A stretch of DNA of 64,000 bases from NCBI RefSeq assembly GCF_003852425.1, contig NZ_QAJN01000001.1:695987-759986 (forward strand), given 5' to 3'. This document shows, in pieces, positions 8,140 to 16,759 of the stretch. The position numbers and the translations under genes are program-made. Source of the stretch: Paucibacter sp. KBW04. GTDB lineage: Bacteria; Pseudomonadota; Gammaproteobacteria; Burkholderiales; Burkholderiaceae_C. The number at the start of each line of letters is the position of its first letter. Position 1 is the first letter of the stretch. The notes under the pieces are model-generated. The model worked only from the letters and a program-made list of their open reading frames with translations. It had not been told where the DNA came from and searched no databases.

Positions 8140-8455
8140 GGGAGCTCCTGTTGAGGGGAAAGGGCAGCGCAGTCTAGGAATCTGGCGCGCTTTGCAACAC
8201 CGTCCCAATGCACCAAGGGGAAGTCCTGGGCTGGTGCATCTGCATCAGGTGAAAACCCCTATCCCTCGCTTTGCATGCGGCTTTGCACTGACAAAAAGCC
8301 CTGGTGCAGATGGCCCTGGTGCAAATGGAGGAGGTGCAACTGAACGATGGGTGGTAGCCGCAGCGCTGCCTAGCATCCGCCAGCTCTTGAGCCAAGGCAT
8401 TCGATGCCAAGGGCTCAAGAACTCCTCTCGCACATGTCCAAAAACGGAGACCTCC
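8140..8455. promoter_or_regulatory. Divergent intergenic region with tandem 15-bp direct repeats
   Basis: This 316-bp gap separates two divergent genes. Two 15-mers, CCCTGGTGCAGATGG (8299-8313) and CCCTGGTGCAAATGG (8314-8328), are adjacent and differ at one base. A third degenerate unit, AGGAGGTGCAACTGA (8329-8343), keeps the 15-bp phase, and a further TGGTGCA lies at 8232-8238. Separately, GCTTTGCA occurs three times (8189-8196, 8268-8275, 8280-8287). The arrangement suggests binding sites for a regulator of the amide operon and/or the outer-membrane transporter. No gene is supported here. Confidence 0.5.
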
Positions 8456-9358
8456 ATGACTCAGTCCACCCGCTTGCCCATACGCCCGCTTCCTTCTGCA
8501 GCGGTCCAGCTGTCCGCCCTGATTGGCGGCCTCGCCTTGGCCGCCAGTTCGGCCCAGGCTCTTGAAGCCCATCCGGGCGATGCGGTCGCACCGCCGCCCG
8601 GCATGGGTCTGGTCGGCCTGTATGCGATTCACACCGACTTGGGGCCGCTGCGGGTGCAGGGGCAGACGGTGGAAGGGCCCAAGGCCAGGGCCGATGTGGG
8701 CTTGCTGCGCTTGTTCTATGCCACCCGGCTGGGCAATGTGCAGATCAATCCGCAGATGGTGATCCCCTTCGGCCGCGTCGCGGGCCAAGGCACGCTCGCA
8801 GGTCTGGAGAGCGCCAGCGGTATTGGTGATGTCAGCCTGCTGGCCTCGGTGATGCTGGTGCAGGATGCGGCCTCGCGCAGCTCCGTCTATCTGATGCCTG
8901 GCGTGACCTTCAAGACCGGGGCTTACGAGCCCTTGAAGCTGTCCCTCGGCGAGAACCGCAACAAGTTCGTGCTGCAACTGGGAGGGCAAACCGGCCTGGG
9001 CAAGGACTGGATCGTCGATGGCTATCTGGACCTCACCGCCTATGGTGATAACGATCGCAATGCCGCCGGTGCCTTGAGCCAAAAGCCGCTGCTGACCTTG
9101 CAGAGTTTTTTGCGCTATGCCCTCGCACCGGGCAGCGAGTTGGCCTTTGGTTTGCGGCATTTCACCGGCGCCGAAACCTCGCTGGCCGGCGTGGCGCAAC
9201 ACGACGGCCAGAGCCGCACCAGCTTCTTGCTCAACGGCTCGCATTGGCTGTCGGACGGCAAGACCCAGCTGATGTTCAACTGGGGCCGCGACCTGAACAC
9301 CGAGAACGGTTTCAAGGCCACGAGCAACTTTGAGTTGCGCGCCATTCGCTTGTTCTAA
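8456..9358 (+). CDS. Outer-membrane transporter, phenol-degradation meta-pathway family
   Basis: The frame is longer, but ATG 8456 is preferred because GGAG precedes it and a signal peptide follows (LSALIGGLALAASSAQALEA). The 300-residue product resembles the Phenol_MetA_deg/SphA-like beta-barrel family. These proteins are encoded beside catabolic genes for aromatics and are thought to pass hydrophobic substrates across the outer membrane. Visible features are the MGLVGLYAIHTDLGPLRV start, the LMPGVTFKTGAY central strand and a C-terminus ending in aromatic Phe (LRAIRLF), as expected for a barrel. It is divergent from the amide operon and upstream of the amine dehydrogenase cluster, so it could serve either. 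Confidence 0.65.
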   Translation: MTQSTRLPIRPLPSAAVQLSALIGGLALAASSAQALEAHPGDAVAPPPGMGLVGLYAIHTDLGPLRVQGQTVEGPKARADVGLLRLFYATRLGNVQINPQMVIPFGRVAGQGTLAGLESASGIGDVSLLASVMLVQDAASRSSVYLMPGVTFKTGAYEPLKLSLGENRNKFVLQLGGQTGLGKDWIVDGYLDLTAYGDNDRNAAGALSQKPLLTLQSFLRYALAPGSELAFGLRHFTGAETSLAGVAQHDGQSRTSFLLNGSHWLSDGKTQLMFNWGRDLNTENGFKATSNFELRAIRLF

Positions 9359-9493
9359 AGCCCGCGTTTCCCGCCTCGCACTGGGTCGCGGCAAGCTCTG
9401 GGGCTGCGCGCCGCTTCGGCTCTGTGAAGGGCCGAAAGGTCGATGAACACTGCGCAAAGTCTCGTCCAGGGGTTTTCCCCTGCGAACTGCGTT

Positions 9494-9519
9494 CTTGCCG
9501 AAACGTGATATGCGGCAAG
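9494..9519. promoter_or_regulatory. Inverted repeat upstream of the amine dehydrogenase operon
   Basis: CTTGCCG and CGGCAAG form perfect 7-bp arms around a 12-bp spacer, ending about 76 bp before the aauB start. A second hairpin, CAGGGG-TTTT-CCCCTG, lies at 9467-9482. The first has the geometry of a dimeric regulator operator. The second could be a weak terminator for the upstream gene, although no T run follows. Function is inferred from position only. Confidence 0.35.
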
Positions 9520-9595
9520 CCCTGCGGCTTCCAAACTGCGACCCAATCGCTCTCGCCGGTATGTCATCGGCGCTGTCCTTGGAAGGATTTGGATC

Positions 9596-10786
9596 ATGCC
9601 CATGCCCCCCGTGCCGCCCCGGCGTCCCCGCCTTCTCGCGCCCTTGCTCATGAGTCTCTCAGTCGCTGCGGCCACGGCAGCGACCCCCGCCGCCTTGCCG
9701 CCCGAGTTGCCGCCCGAAACGTTGAGCACCTCGACCCTGGATGCCGCCCAGCAAGCCCGCGTCTATGTGGCCGATGTCTCCATCGCCCATATCCACGACG
9801 GCCGCATCCGCATCTACGACCCCCGCGATGCCAAGTTTCTGGGCACCATCTCGACCGGCTATGTGGGCAACTTCACCCTCAGCCCCAAGCGCGATGAACT
9901 CTATGTCGCCACCAGCTTTCTCTCGCGCGGTGTGCATGGCGAGCGCCTCGATGTGCTGGAGATCCATGACACCAATGCCCTGACCGTCAAGGGCGAGATC
10001 CTCTTGCCGCCGCGCCGTGCCCAGGCCCTGACCTATCGCGGCCTGGTGCGGACCAGCGCCAACGGCCGCTTTGTGCTGGTGCAAAACGCCACGCCCGCCA
10101 CCTCGATCACGGTGGTTGATCTGCAAGAGCGCAAGGCCGTGGCCGAGGTGCAAACCCCCGGCTGCTGGGGCTTGCTGCCCGCCGCCAGCCATGCGACGCG
10201 CTTTTCCATGCTGTGCGGCGACGGCAAGGTGGCCACCGTCACCCTGGACGAGCAAGGCCAGGTGGCCGATCGCCAGCTCAGCGAGAAGTTGTTTGATGCC
10301 GATGCCGACGCCTGGTTCCACCATGCGGAGCAGATCGGCGATCGCTATTGGTTTGTCTCCTTCAAAGGCACTTTGACCGAGCTGGATCTGGGCGGCCCGG
10401 CCGCGCGGGTCAGGGCCAAGACGGACTTGGTTCAAGGCTTGAAAGGCGGTTGGCGTCCGGGTGGCTACCAGCTGTTCGCGGTCCATCCCGATGGCCGCTA
10501 TGCCGTCGTCGCCATGCATGACAAGGGCGTCGAGGGTTCGCACAAACGACCCGCCACCGAGCTGTGGACCTTTGATCTGCAGACTGGCAAGCGGGTGGCC
10601 AAGGCGCCCGGCCTGGGCACGGCGGCCATGACCTTCTCTCGCAATGGCCAGCGCCTGCACACCCTCAGCGGGGTCAACGGCGAGATGCGCAGCTGGCAAT
10701 GGCCGCAGGCCGGTGTGACGCCCAAATTGCTGAGCGTGGTCAAGCGGGCCGGGGAGAGTGCCTTGCTGCTTGAGACGCAGGACTGA
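9596..10786 (+). CDS. aauB: Aromatic amine dehydrogenase large subunit
   Basis: The 396-residue exported protein is of the MauB/AauB family, the seven-bladed beta-propeller heavy chain of TTQ-dependent amine dehydrogenases. A signal peptide (LLMSLSVAAATAATPAALP) is followed by RVYVADVSIAHIHDGRIRIYD and LGTISTGYVGNFTLSPKRDELYVA, characteristic first-blade sequences. Further propeller strands run to the end. An AAGGA site lies upstream of ATG 9596. The order large subunit, E, D, small subunit follows in the same direction, as in the aau and mau operons. The product should act in the periplasm with the small subunit encoded at 12020 to oxidise primary amines to aldehydes and ammonia. Confidence 0.9.
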   Translation: MPMPPVPPRRPRLLAPLLMSLSVAAATAATPAALPPELPPETLSTSTLDAAQQARVYVADVSIAHIHDGRIRIYDPRDAKFLGTISTGYVGNFTLSPKRDELYVATSFLSRGVHGERLDVLEIHDTNALTVKGEILLPPRRAQALTYRGLVRTSANGRFVLVQNATPATSITVVDLQERKAVAEVQTPGCWGLLPAASHATRFSMLCGDGKVATVTLDEQGQVADRQLSEKLFDADADAWFHHAEQIGDRYWFVSFKGTLTELDLGGPAARVRAKTDLVQGLKGGWRPGGYQLFAVHPDGRYAVVAMHDKGVEGSHKRPATELWTFDLQTGKRVAKAPGLGTAAMTFSRNGQRLHTLSGVNGEMRSWQWPQAGVTPKLLSVVKRAGESALLLETQD

Positions 10787-10794
10787 GCAAGATC

Positions 10795-11373
10795 ATGTGG
10801 AACGCTTCTTCCTCTTCGACCGCGCTGCTGGATCCGCTCCTGGTGTGGATCGCGGCGGCCCTGATCGCCACCTTGTTCGCCCATGCGGCCCTGGCCAAGT
10901 TTGGGGACCTCGATCTGTTTGAGCAGCATCTGGCGGCCTATGGCGCGGCCCGTCTGCCCCTGGGCTTGCAAACCCTGTTGAGCCGTTTGATCCCCAGCCT
11001 GGAGCTTTTGACCGCCGTGCTGAGCCTGAGCCCCGCTCGCAGCCTGGGGGCGGGCCTGGCCTTGCTCCTGCTGCTGAGCTATGCCGCGCTGATGGCCTGG
11101 CATCGCCTGCAGCGTCACAGCCTGGACTGTGGTTGCGGTGGGGCGCCGCTGCCGGTCTCCTGGCTGCTGGTGGGGCGCAATGTGGCCCTGGCCCTGCTGG
11201 CCTGGCTGGCCACTGGAACCGACAGCGGGCGCGCGCTGGGCCTGGCCGATTTCGCCGTGCTGGTGGGCAGTCTGGTCTTGGCCTTGCCCTTGTACGCCGC
11301 CTTCAACCAGGTCTTGCGCCACCCCCTGGCGCGCCGCCTGCCCCCTGCGGGCCATCGCGGCCACGCCCATTGA
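10795..11373 (+). CDS. aauE: MauE/AauE-family membrane protein for amine dehydrogenase maturation
   Basis: The 192-residue integral membrane protein has about four or five hydrophobic helices. A DoxX-like first helix (ALIATLFAHAALAKFGDLDLFEQHLAAYGA) and a conserved LDCGCGG stretch in the middle are typical of MauE-type proteins. These are thought to work with MauD in export, disulfide formation or stability of the cysteine-rich small subunit; the Cys pair in CGCGG may take part in redox transfer. It starts 8 bp after aauB and lies between the two structural genes, as in the aau operon of Alcaligenes faecalis. Confidence 0.85.
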   Translation: MWNASSSSTALLDPLLVWIAAALIATLFAHAALAKFGDLDLFEQHLAAYGAARLPLGLQTLLSRLIPSLELLTAVLSLSPARSLGAGLALLLLLSYAALMAWHRLQRHSLDCGCGGAPLPVSWLLVGRNVALALLAWLATGTDSGRALGLADFAVLVGSLVLALPLYAAFNQVLRHPLARRLPPAGHRGHAH

Positions 11374-11403
11374 CGCCTCTTTTTTGCTGACGGAGTTCAT
11401 GCG

Positions 11404-11991
11404 ATGAATGCAATCACTATTTCCCTGCTGCTCTTGTGGCTGGCCGTGCTGGCCCTGGGCCTGATGTTGTGGGCCTTGTCCCGCCAGGTCGGTGTGCTGT
11501 TTGAGCGGGTGGCGCCCATGGGCGCCCTGGTGACCGACTCGGGCCCGCCTATCGGTTCACCTAGCCCGCAATTTGCGCTGACCGGCATCCAATCCGAGCC
11601 GGTAAACCTGGGCGGCGCTCAAGCCACGCCCACCCTGGTTTTCTTTCTGGCGCCCACCTGCCCGGTGTGCAAAAAGCTGATCCCGGTGCTCAAGGCCTTG
11701 ATGCGCGACGAAGGCCGGCAATTGCGGGTGGTGCTGGCCAGCGATGGCGATGCCGATCACCTGGGCTTTGTGCGCGAGCAAGGTTTGCAAGCCATGCCTT
11801 ATGTGGTGTCCAGCGAGCTGGGTATGGGCTACCGGGTTTCACGCCTGCCCTATGCCGTCTTGCTGGACGCCCAGGGCCTGGTGGCGGCCAAGGGCTTGGT
11901 CAATTCGCGTGAGCAGCTCGACAGCCTGCTCAATGCCCACGATATGCATATGCCCACCATCCAGCAATACCTCACAGGCAAGCCGGCCTGA
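11404..11991 (+). CDS. aauD: MauD/AauD-family thioredoxin-like maturation protein
   Basis: The 195-residue protein has one N-terminal membrane anchor (residues about 5-25) and a periplasmic thioredoxin-like domain with the redox motif CPVC (Cys86, Cys89) in FFLAPTCPVCKKLIPVLKA. A cis-Pro-type loop is visible at RLPYAVLLD. MauD proteins are required for correct disulfides in the TTQ-bearing small subunit, which here carries 14 cysteines. The gene sits directly upstream of the small-subunit gene. Confidence 0.88.
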   Translation: MNAITISLLLLWLAVLALGLMLWALSRQVGVLFERVAPMGALVTDSGPPIGSPSPQFALTGIQSEPVNLGGAQATPTLVFFLAPTCPVCKKLIPVLKALMRDEGRQLRVVLASDGDADHLGFVREQGLQAMPYVVSSELGMGYRVSRLPYAVLLDAQGLVAAKGLVNSREQLDSLLNAHDMHMPTIQQYLTGKPA

Positions 11992-12019
11992 GCCCACAGC
12001 CGACTACAGGAGAACTCTC

Positions 12020-12574
12020 ATGCAATGGCTGACCGATTTGATTGACAAGAAAACCGAGAAACGCCTGCGCCAAGTGGCCCACAGCCAGGGCCGGCGCAGC
12101 CTGCTGGGCCGCCTGGGCGTGGCGCTGGTGGGTGGGGCCGTCTTGCCCATGCTGCCGTTTGACCGCAGCGGTCAATTTGCTGGCAGCGCCCAGGCGGCGG
12201 AGCTGCCCAAGGGCGGCAAGGCCAAGCTGGCGGCCAATCAGGACCCGACCCAGTGCGAGTACTGGCGCTACTGCGCTTTCGACGGCTATTTATGCACCTG
12301 CTGCGGCGGCAGCCTGACCCAATGCCCACCGGGGGCCGAGGCCTCCAAGGTCAGCTGGGTGGGCACCTGCATGAATCCGGCCGACGGCCGCCACTACTTG
12401 GTTTCCTACAACGACTGCTGCGGCAAGAGCGCCTGCGGCGAATGCCTTTGCAATAACAACGAGGGCGAGCGGCCGGGCTACCGCCTGGGCATCCATAACG
12501 ACATCAATTGGTGCATGGCCAATACCAGCCCCATGTTCCATTGCACCACCTCCATCATCGTCGGGGTGGCCTGA
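12020..12574 (+). CDS. aauA: Aromatic amine dehydrogenase small subunit (TTQ-bearing)
   Basis: The 184-residue protein starts at ATG 12020 behind CAGGAGAA. It has a long twin-arginine leader (GRRSLLGRLGVALVGGAVLP) followed by a Cys-rich mature domain. Trp113 (SWVGTC) and Trp164 (DINWCMAN) are 51 residues apart, the spacing of the TTQ tryptophans W109/W160 in AADH. Asp132 (YNDCC) corresponds to catalytic Asp128, with the same 19-residue offset. The mature part has 14 cysteines, the number I recall for AADH, against 12 in methylamine dehydrogenase; this and the C-terminus FHCTTSIIVGVA favour the aromatic amine enzyme. Likely substrates are phenylethylamine, tyramine or related amines. Confidence 0.92.
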   Translation: MQWLTDLIDKKTEKRLRQVAHSQGRRSLLGRLGVALVGGAVLPMLPFDRSGQFAGSAQAAELPKGGKAKLAANQDPTQCEYWRYCAFDGYLCTCCGGSLTQCPPGAEASKVSWVGTCMNPADGRHYLVSYNDCCGKSACGECLCNNNEGERPGYRLGIHNDINWCMANTSPMFHCTTSIIVGVA

Positions 12575-12576
12575 GC

Positions 12577-13011
12577 ATGAAGCGCGGCTTGCTTGTTTTG
12601 ATGCTCAGCGCAGCTGCTGTTGCGCAGGCGGCCGATGGCCAGGCCTTGTTCGCCCAGCATTGCGCCACCTGCCACCAGGCCGATGCCTCCGGCACCGTGG
12701 GCCTGGCACCGCCGCTCAAGGGCGGGCATTGGCAGCGCCTGGGGGCGGACAAGGACTATCTGCCCTCGGTCTTGCTGCATGGCTTGTCGGGCCGCATCCA
12801 GGTGGAGGGCCAGGTGTTCTCCGGCCTGATGCCCGCCTTCGGCCCGCAGCTGGACGATGCGAGCCTGGCCGCCATCGCCACCCATTTGCGCGGCTTGCAG
12901 GCCCAGCCCGAGCCGCAGGCCCTCAGCGCCGAGCAGTTCAAGCAATTGCGCGCGCAGCCCGGCAACCCGGCTCAAACGCGCCAGCGTCGCCAGCAAATCT
13001 TGGGTAGCTGA
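12577..13011 (+). CDS. Periplasmic monohaem cytochrome c
   Basis: Taking ATG 12577, 2 bp after the aauA stop, gives a 144-residue protein with signal peptide MKRGLLVLMLSAAAVAQA. There is one haem-binding CATCH (Cys29, Cys32, His33) and a likely axial Met85 in GLMPAFG, i.e. class I cytochrome c. A monohaem cytochrome gene (orf-2) follows aauA in Alcaligenes faecalis as well. It is a plausible electron acceptor for the dehydrogenase, since no azurin or amicyanin gene is present here. Confidence 0.85.
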   Translation: MKRGLLVLMLSAAAVAQAADGQALFAQHCATCHQADASGTVGLAPPLKGGHWQRLGADKDYLPSVLLHGLSGRIQVEGQVFSGLMPAFGPQLDDASLAAIATHLRGLQAQPEPQALSAEQFKQLRAQPGNPAQTRQRRQQILGS

Positions 13012-13016
13012 AGATC

Positions 13017-13490
13017 ATGAAGCTCTTGTGCGCCATCTTCTTTCTGCTCCTGCTGTGCTCGGTGGCCAAGGCCGAGGGCATGGGTCGACAGGTGGTGCCG
13101 CAGGCCGCCACGCCTGCCGCGCCCAGCAGCAGCGCGCGCAGCCTGTTTGTCTTGCGCTGTGCTGGCTGCCATGGCATGGATGGCTCAGGTTCCAAACTAG
13201 GCCTGGTGCCCGATATGCGCCGCCTGGGCAACTTCCTGCGCCTGGAGGGCGGGCGCGAGTTTCTGATTCAGGTGCCAGGGGTGATGGGCTCGGGCCTCGA
13301 TGACGCGCAGGTCGCGGCGGTCAGCAACTGGCTGCTGGCCACGGTGGCCAAGGACTCGGTGCCGGCCGAGCACAAGCCCTATACGGCCGAAGAAATCACC
13401 CGCTTGCGTGCCAAACCCCTGGTGGACGTGGCCGCAGCCCGCCAGGCCCTGGTGGCACAGGGGCAGGCCTTGGGCATCACCATCGACTGA
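13017..13490 (+). CDS. Second periplasmic monohaem cytochrome c
   Basis: A 157-residue exported protein (signal peptide about residues 1-19) with a single CAGCH (Cys48, Cys51, His52) and a possible axial Met at GVMGSG (Met90). It begins 5 bp after the preceding cytochrome gene. The pair could form an electron relay from amine dehydrogenase to the terminal oxidase. With one haem motif it cannot be a MauG-type dihaem enzyme. Confidence 0.82.
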   Translation: MKLLCAIFFLLLLCSVAKAEGMGRQVVPQAATPAAPSSSARSLFVLRCAGCHGMDGSGSKLGLVPDMRRLGNFLRLEGGREFLIQVPGVMGSGLDDAQVAAVSNWLLATVAKDSVPAEHKPYTAEEITRLRAKPLVDVAAARQALVAQGQALGITID

Positions 13491-13559
13491 GCTTGCTATC
13501 GCCGGATCACGCGGCGGGAATGACGCTCGCTTCTTTTGACCTCCAACAGGTAAACCACC

Positions 13560-14948
13560 ATGCATGCGAAAAAGAACAAGTCTGCTGCGCAGCGCAAGCT
13601 GCATCTGCACCTCCCTGTTTGGGCTTTGCTGGCCGCCGCGGCCATCCCAAGCCAAGCCGCCGGCCCCGAGGCCCTGGGCAAGGAGCTGACGCCCATGGGG
13701 GCGGAGCGCGCCGCCAGCAAGGACGGCCTGGTGCCCGCCTGGACGGGTGGCGATATGAAGGCCCCGGCCGGCTGGAAGCCAGGCCAGGCAAGACCTGACC
13801 CCTATGCCGCCGACAAGCTCTTGTTCAGCATCGACGCCAGCAATGCCGACAAGTACAAGGACCGCCTGAGCGAAGGCCAAATGGCCTTGCTCAAGACCAT
13901 CAAGGGCTACCGCATGGATGTGTACCCCACGCGGCGTAGCTGCGGCTACCCCGAGGCGGTCTACGAGAACACCCGCAAGAACGCCGGCGGTGGCGCCAAG
14001 CTGGCCGCCAATGGTTTTGATCTGGACAAGGCCTTGAGCGGCGGCGCGCCTTTCCCCATCCCCGCCAACGGGGCCGAGGCGATGTGGAACCACAAGCTGC
14101 GCTGGCTGGGGGAAGGGCGCATCGAGCGCTATTCCACCGTCTTCTCGGACAGCAGCGGGGGCAAATTCGTGCCCCTGGTGCAGAACCAATGGACCTCGAC
14201 GCCGGCCGGCAATCTGGCCGGCAAGCCCATCACCGAGGGCGAGGGCGTGGAGTACCGCCTGCTCAACGAGGTGGTGACGCCGCCGGCCCGCACCGGCGAG
14301 CTGATCCTGCTGCATTACTCGCTCAACAAGGACAACGACGCCTGGCTCTACTTCCCCGGCCAGCGCCGAGTGCGGCGCGCGCCCACCTTCTCCTACGACA
14401 ACCCGGTGCCGGGCTATGAAAACCTGCTGGCCGTGGACCAATACCCCATGTTCGGCGGTCGCCTGGACCGCTATGACTGGAAGTTAATGGGTAAGCAGGA
14501 GATGGTCGTGCCCTACAACACCTTCCGCTTCAATGACCAGAACAAAAAACTGGAGGAGGTGTTCGGTGCCGACTCGCCCAAGCGTGAGCTGATCCGCTAC
14601 GAAACCCACCGGGTCTGGAAGATCGAGGCCACCGTCAAGCCGGGCCAGCGCCACACCTTCCCCAAGCGGGTGATCTATCTGGACGAGGACACCTGGATGA
14701 TGCTCTCGGCCGATCTTTACGACGCCCAGGGAAAGGTCTGGCGGGTGCAGGAGTCCTACCCCTATGTGGCCTGGGAGTTGCCGGCCTGCGTCTACCAAGG
14801 CTATGTGGGTTATGACCTCAATGTGGGCCGCTATATGGCGGACAACATGCCGCAGAGCGGCACGACGGACTGGCTGGCCGGGCGCGAAGGGCGCATCGAT
14901 GCCAACAAATTCAACTCCGATGAACTGCGCCGCGCCGGTGGCCGTTGA
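13560..14948 (+). CDS. DUF1329-family envelope protein (LolA/LolB-like fold)
   Basis: The 462-residue exported protein has signal peptide LPVWALLAAAAIPSQAA. The family hallmarks are visible: an N-terminal ELTPMGAERAASKDGLVPAWTGG stretch, a central YSLNKDNDAWLYFPGQRRVRRAP segment and FGGRLDRYDWKLMGKQEM further on. DUF1329 proteins are distant relatives of outer-membrane lipoprotein-sorting proteins and regularly accompany DUF1302 and MMPL genes. They are thought to handle hydrophobic molecules in the periplasm, but the precise role is unknown. It starts 69 bp after the cytochrome gene and probably belongs to the same transcript. Confidence 0.82.
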   Translation: MHAKKNKSAAQRKLHLHLPVWALLAAAAIPSQAAGPEALGKELTPMGAERAASKDGLVPAWTGGDMKAPAGWKPGQARPDPYAADKLLFSIDASNADKYKDRLSEGQMALLKTIKGYRMDVYPTRRSCGYPEAVYENTRKNAGGGAKLAANGFDLDKALSGGAPFPIPANGAEAMWNHKLRWLGEGRIERYSTVFSDSSGGKFVPLVQNQWTSTPAGNLAGKPITEGEGVEYRLLNEVVTPPARTGELILLHYSLNKDNDAWLYFPGQRRVRRAPTFSYDNPVPGYENLLAVDQYPMFGGRLDRYDWKLMGKQEMVVPYNTFRFNDQNKKLEEVFGADSPKRELIRYETHRVWKIEATVKPGQRHTFPKRVIYLDEDTWMMLSADLYDAQGKVWRVQESYPYVAWELPACVYQGYVGYDLNVGRYMADNMPQSGTTDWLAGREGRIDANKFNSDELRRAGGR

Positions 14949-14963
14949 AGAAGGAGGCAGAGC

Positions 14964-16739
14964 ATGAAAACACCCCACAGCTTCAAGCAACATCGCCTGG
15001 CCGCCGCTCTGGCGCTGGCCTTGATCGGCACGCAGGCACTGGCCGTCAGCACGACGACCGAGAACGGCACGGTGATCGACTTCAGCTCCACCCTGTCCTT
15101 CGGCGCCCAGGTCCGCCTCAAATCGCCCAACCCCCAAGCCCTGGGCAATGACAACGGTGGCAATGTGCCCACCAGCGCGCCCTTGGGCTCCTTGATCAAC
15201 GGCCCGGGCAATAACGCGGCCGCCAATCCGGACTTCAACTTTCTCAATAGTGACGACGGCAATCTCAACTACCGCCGCGGCGACATCGTCTCGGCGCCGC
15301 TGAAGGGCACGCATGAGCTGGGCGTGAAGACGACCGACGGTTGGCGTGTGCTCTTGCGCGGCAGCTGGGTGCTGGACCCACAGGCGGCGCAGACCCGCCG
15401 CACCGAGCTCTCCAGCGAGGCCAAGGGCATCGCCGTCCACAACTTCACCTTGCTGGACGCCTGGGTGTCCAAGGACTTCCGCTGGCTGGACGACAAGGCC
15501 GCGACGGTGCGCCTGGGCAATCAGGTGCTGAGCTGGGGTGAAGACATCTTCATCATCGGCGGCATCAACCAGACCAATGCGCTGGACCTGCGCAAGCTGC
15601 ACACCCCCGGCACCCAGGTCAAGGAAATTCTGCGGCCCGCACCCATGCTGAGCCTCAACACCGCCTTGAGCCGCAGCCTGAGCATGGAGGCTTACTACCA
15701 GTTCGGCTGGAATGCCTATCGCTTCGACCCGGTGGGCACCTTCTTCTCCACCGCCGATGTGGTCGGGGCCGGCCAGCGGCCTGCCTACATCCCCAGCTCG
15801 GTCTTGGGCTGCCCGGCCAGCGCGCCTTGCGGTGACCATGGCACGGCGATTCAGCCGGGCCTGAATGTGGTGGGTTTTGAGGCCGACCACGAGCCGCCCC
15901 AGGGCAAGCAATACGGTCTGGCCCTGCGCTTCAAGCCGCAGGCCCTGGACACCGAGTTCTCCTTCTACTACCAGCGCTATCACGACAAGCTGCCCTTCAC
16001 CACCTTGTTCACCGACCCGGCCTATGCCGCGCAGAACGTGGCCAATATCGGTTACTACAACGAGTATGGGCAGAACAAAGACCTGTTCGGCTTTTCCTTC
16101 AACACCAAGGCCGGGCCCATCGCCCTGGGCGGTGAGCTGTCCTACCGCCCCAAGGACTCGGTGGCCATCGATGGCAGCGTGCCGCTCTCGGGCCGCTACA
16201 GCATCTTTGACCCCGCCAATGCCGATGCCAAGGGCCGTGCAACGGTGCGCGGTTTTGTCGAGGAGAAAAAGATCCAGGCCCATCTCACTGGCTTGTATTT
16301 CACCGAGGTCAATTCACCCATGGGCGCCCTGGTCAAGGCCTTGGGCGCGGCCGAGGGCACGGTCTTGGCCGAGGTGGCCGTTACCCATTACCCGAACTTG
16401 AAGACCAGCGAGATCCCCTATCTGGTCTTCCCCACCTATGCCTCGCCGGACAAGACCTCCTGGGGCTATGCGATGGAGTTTGATCTGAGCTACCCGCATA
16501 TCTGGGGCAGCGACTGGAATCTGACCCAATCCACGGTCTTCACCCATGACGTCAAAGGCGTCTCGCCCAATACCTTGCCATTCTTGGAAGGTCGCAAATC
16601 GCTGTTCCTGGGTCTCTTGTTCGACAAGGGTTCGGAGTGGAAATGGCAGCTGGGCTACACCGCCTTCTTCGGCGGTGGCCAGGCGAATCTGCTGCGGGAT
16701 AGGGACAACATCGCCACCAGCCTTTCATTTAACTTTTGA
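14964..16739 (+). CDS. DUF1302-family outer-membrane protein
   Basis: The 591-residue protein has a signal peptide (LAAALALALIGTQALA) followed by GTVIDFSSTLSFGAQVRLKS, the usual DUF1302 start. It has alternating beta-strand character and a C-terminal Phe (LSFNF), indicating a beta-barrel. The segment RLGNQVLSWGEDIFIIGGINQTNALDLRK is the most characteristic family motif. DUF1302 proteins co-occur with DUF1329 and MMPL transporters and are proposed to move hydrophobic compounds across the outer membrane. It begins 15 bp after the DUF1329 gene. Confidence 0.82.
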   Translation: MKTPHSFKQHRLAAALALALIGTQALAVSTTTENGTVIDFSSTLSFGAQVRLKSPNPQALGNDNGGNVPTSAPLGSLINGPGNNAAANPDFNFLNSDDGNLNYRRGDIVSAPLKGTHELGVKTTDGWRVLLRGSWVLDPQAAQTRRTELSSEAKGIAVHNFTLLDAWVSKDFRWLDDKAATVRLGNQVLSWGEDIFIIGGINQTNALDLRKLHTPGTQVKEILRPAPMLSLNTALSRSLSMEAYYQFGWNAYRFDPVGTFFSTADVVGAGQRPAYIPSSVLGCPASAPCGDHGTAIQPGLNVVGFEADHEPPQGKQYGLALRFKPQALDTEFSFYYQRYHDKLPFTTLFTDPAYAAQNVANIGYYNEYGQNKDLFGFSFNTKAGPIALGGELSYRPKDSVAIDGSVPLSGRYSIFDPANADAKGRATVRGFVEEKKIQAHLTGLYFTEVNSPMGALVKALGAAEGTVLAEVAVTHYPNLKTSEIPYLVFPTYASPDKTSWGYAMEFDLSYPHIWGSDWNLTQSTVFTHDVKGVSPNTLPFLEGRKSLFLGLLFDKGSEWKWQLGYTAFFGGGQANLLRDRDNIATSLSFNF

Positions 16740-16759
16740 GTGGCCAGGCCCCCATCTCC

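Noticed and set aside
8193-8207. Sigma-54-like promoter on the minus strand (TGGGACGGTGTTGCA) upstream of the amide operon
   Set aside because: The GG and GC elements are one base closer together than the strict -24/-12 spacing allows, so it is unlikely to work.
8138-8455. N-terminal extension of the outer-membrane transporter from 8138
   Set aside because: It covers the repeat-containing control region, overlaps the start of the divergent gene and would bury the signal peptide.
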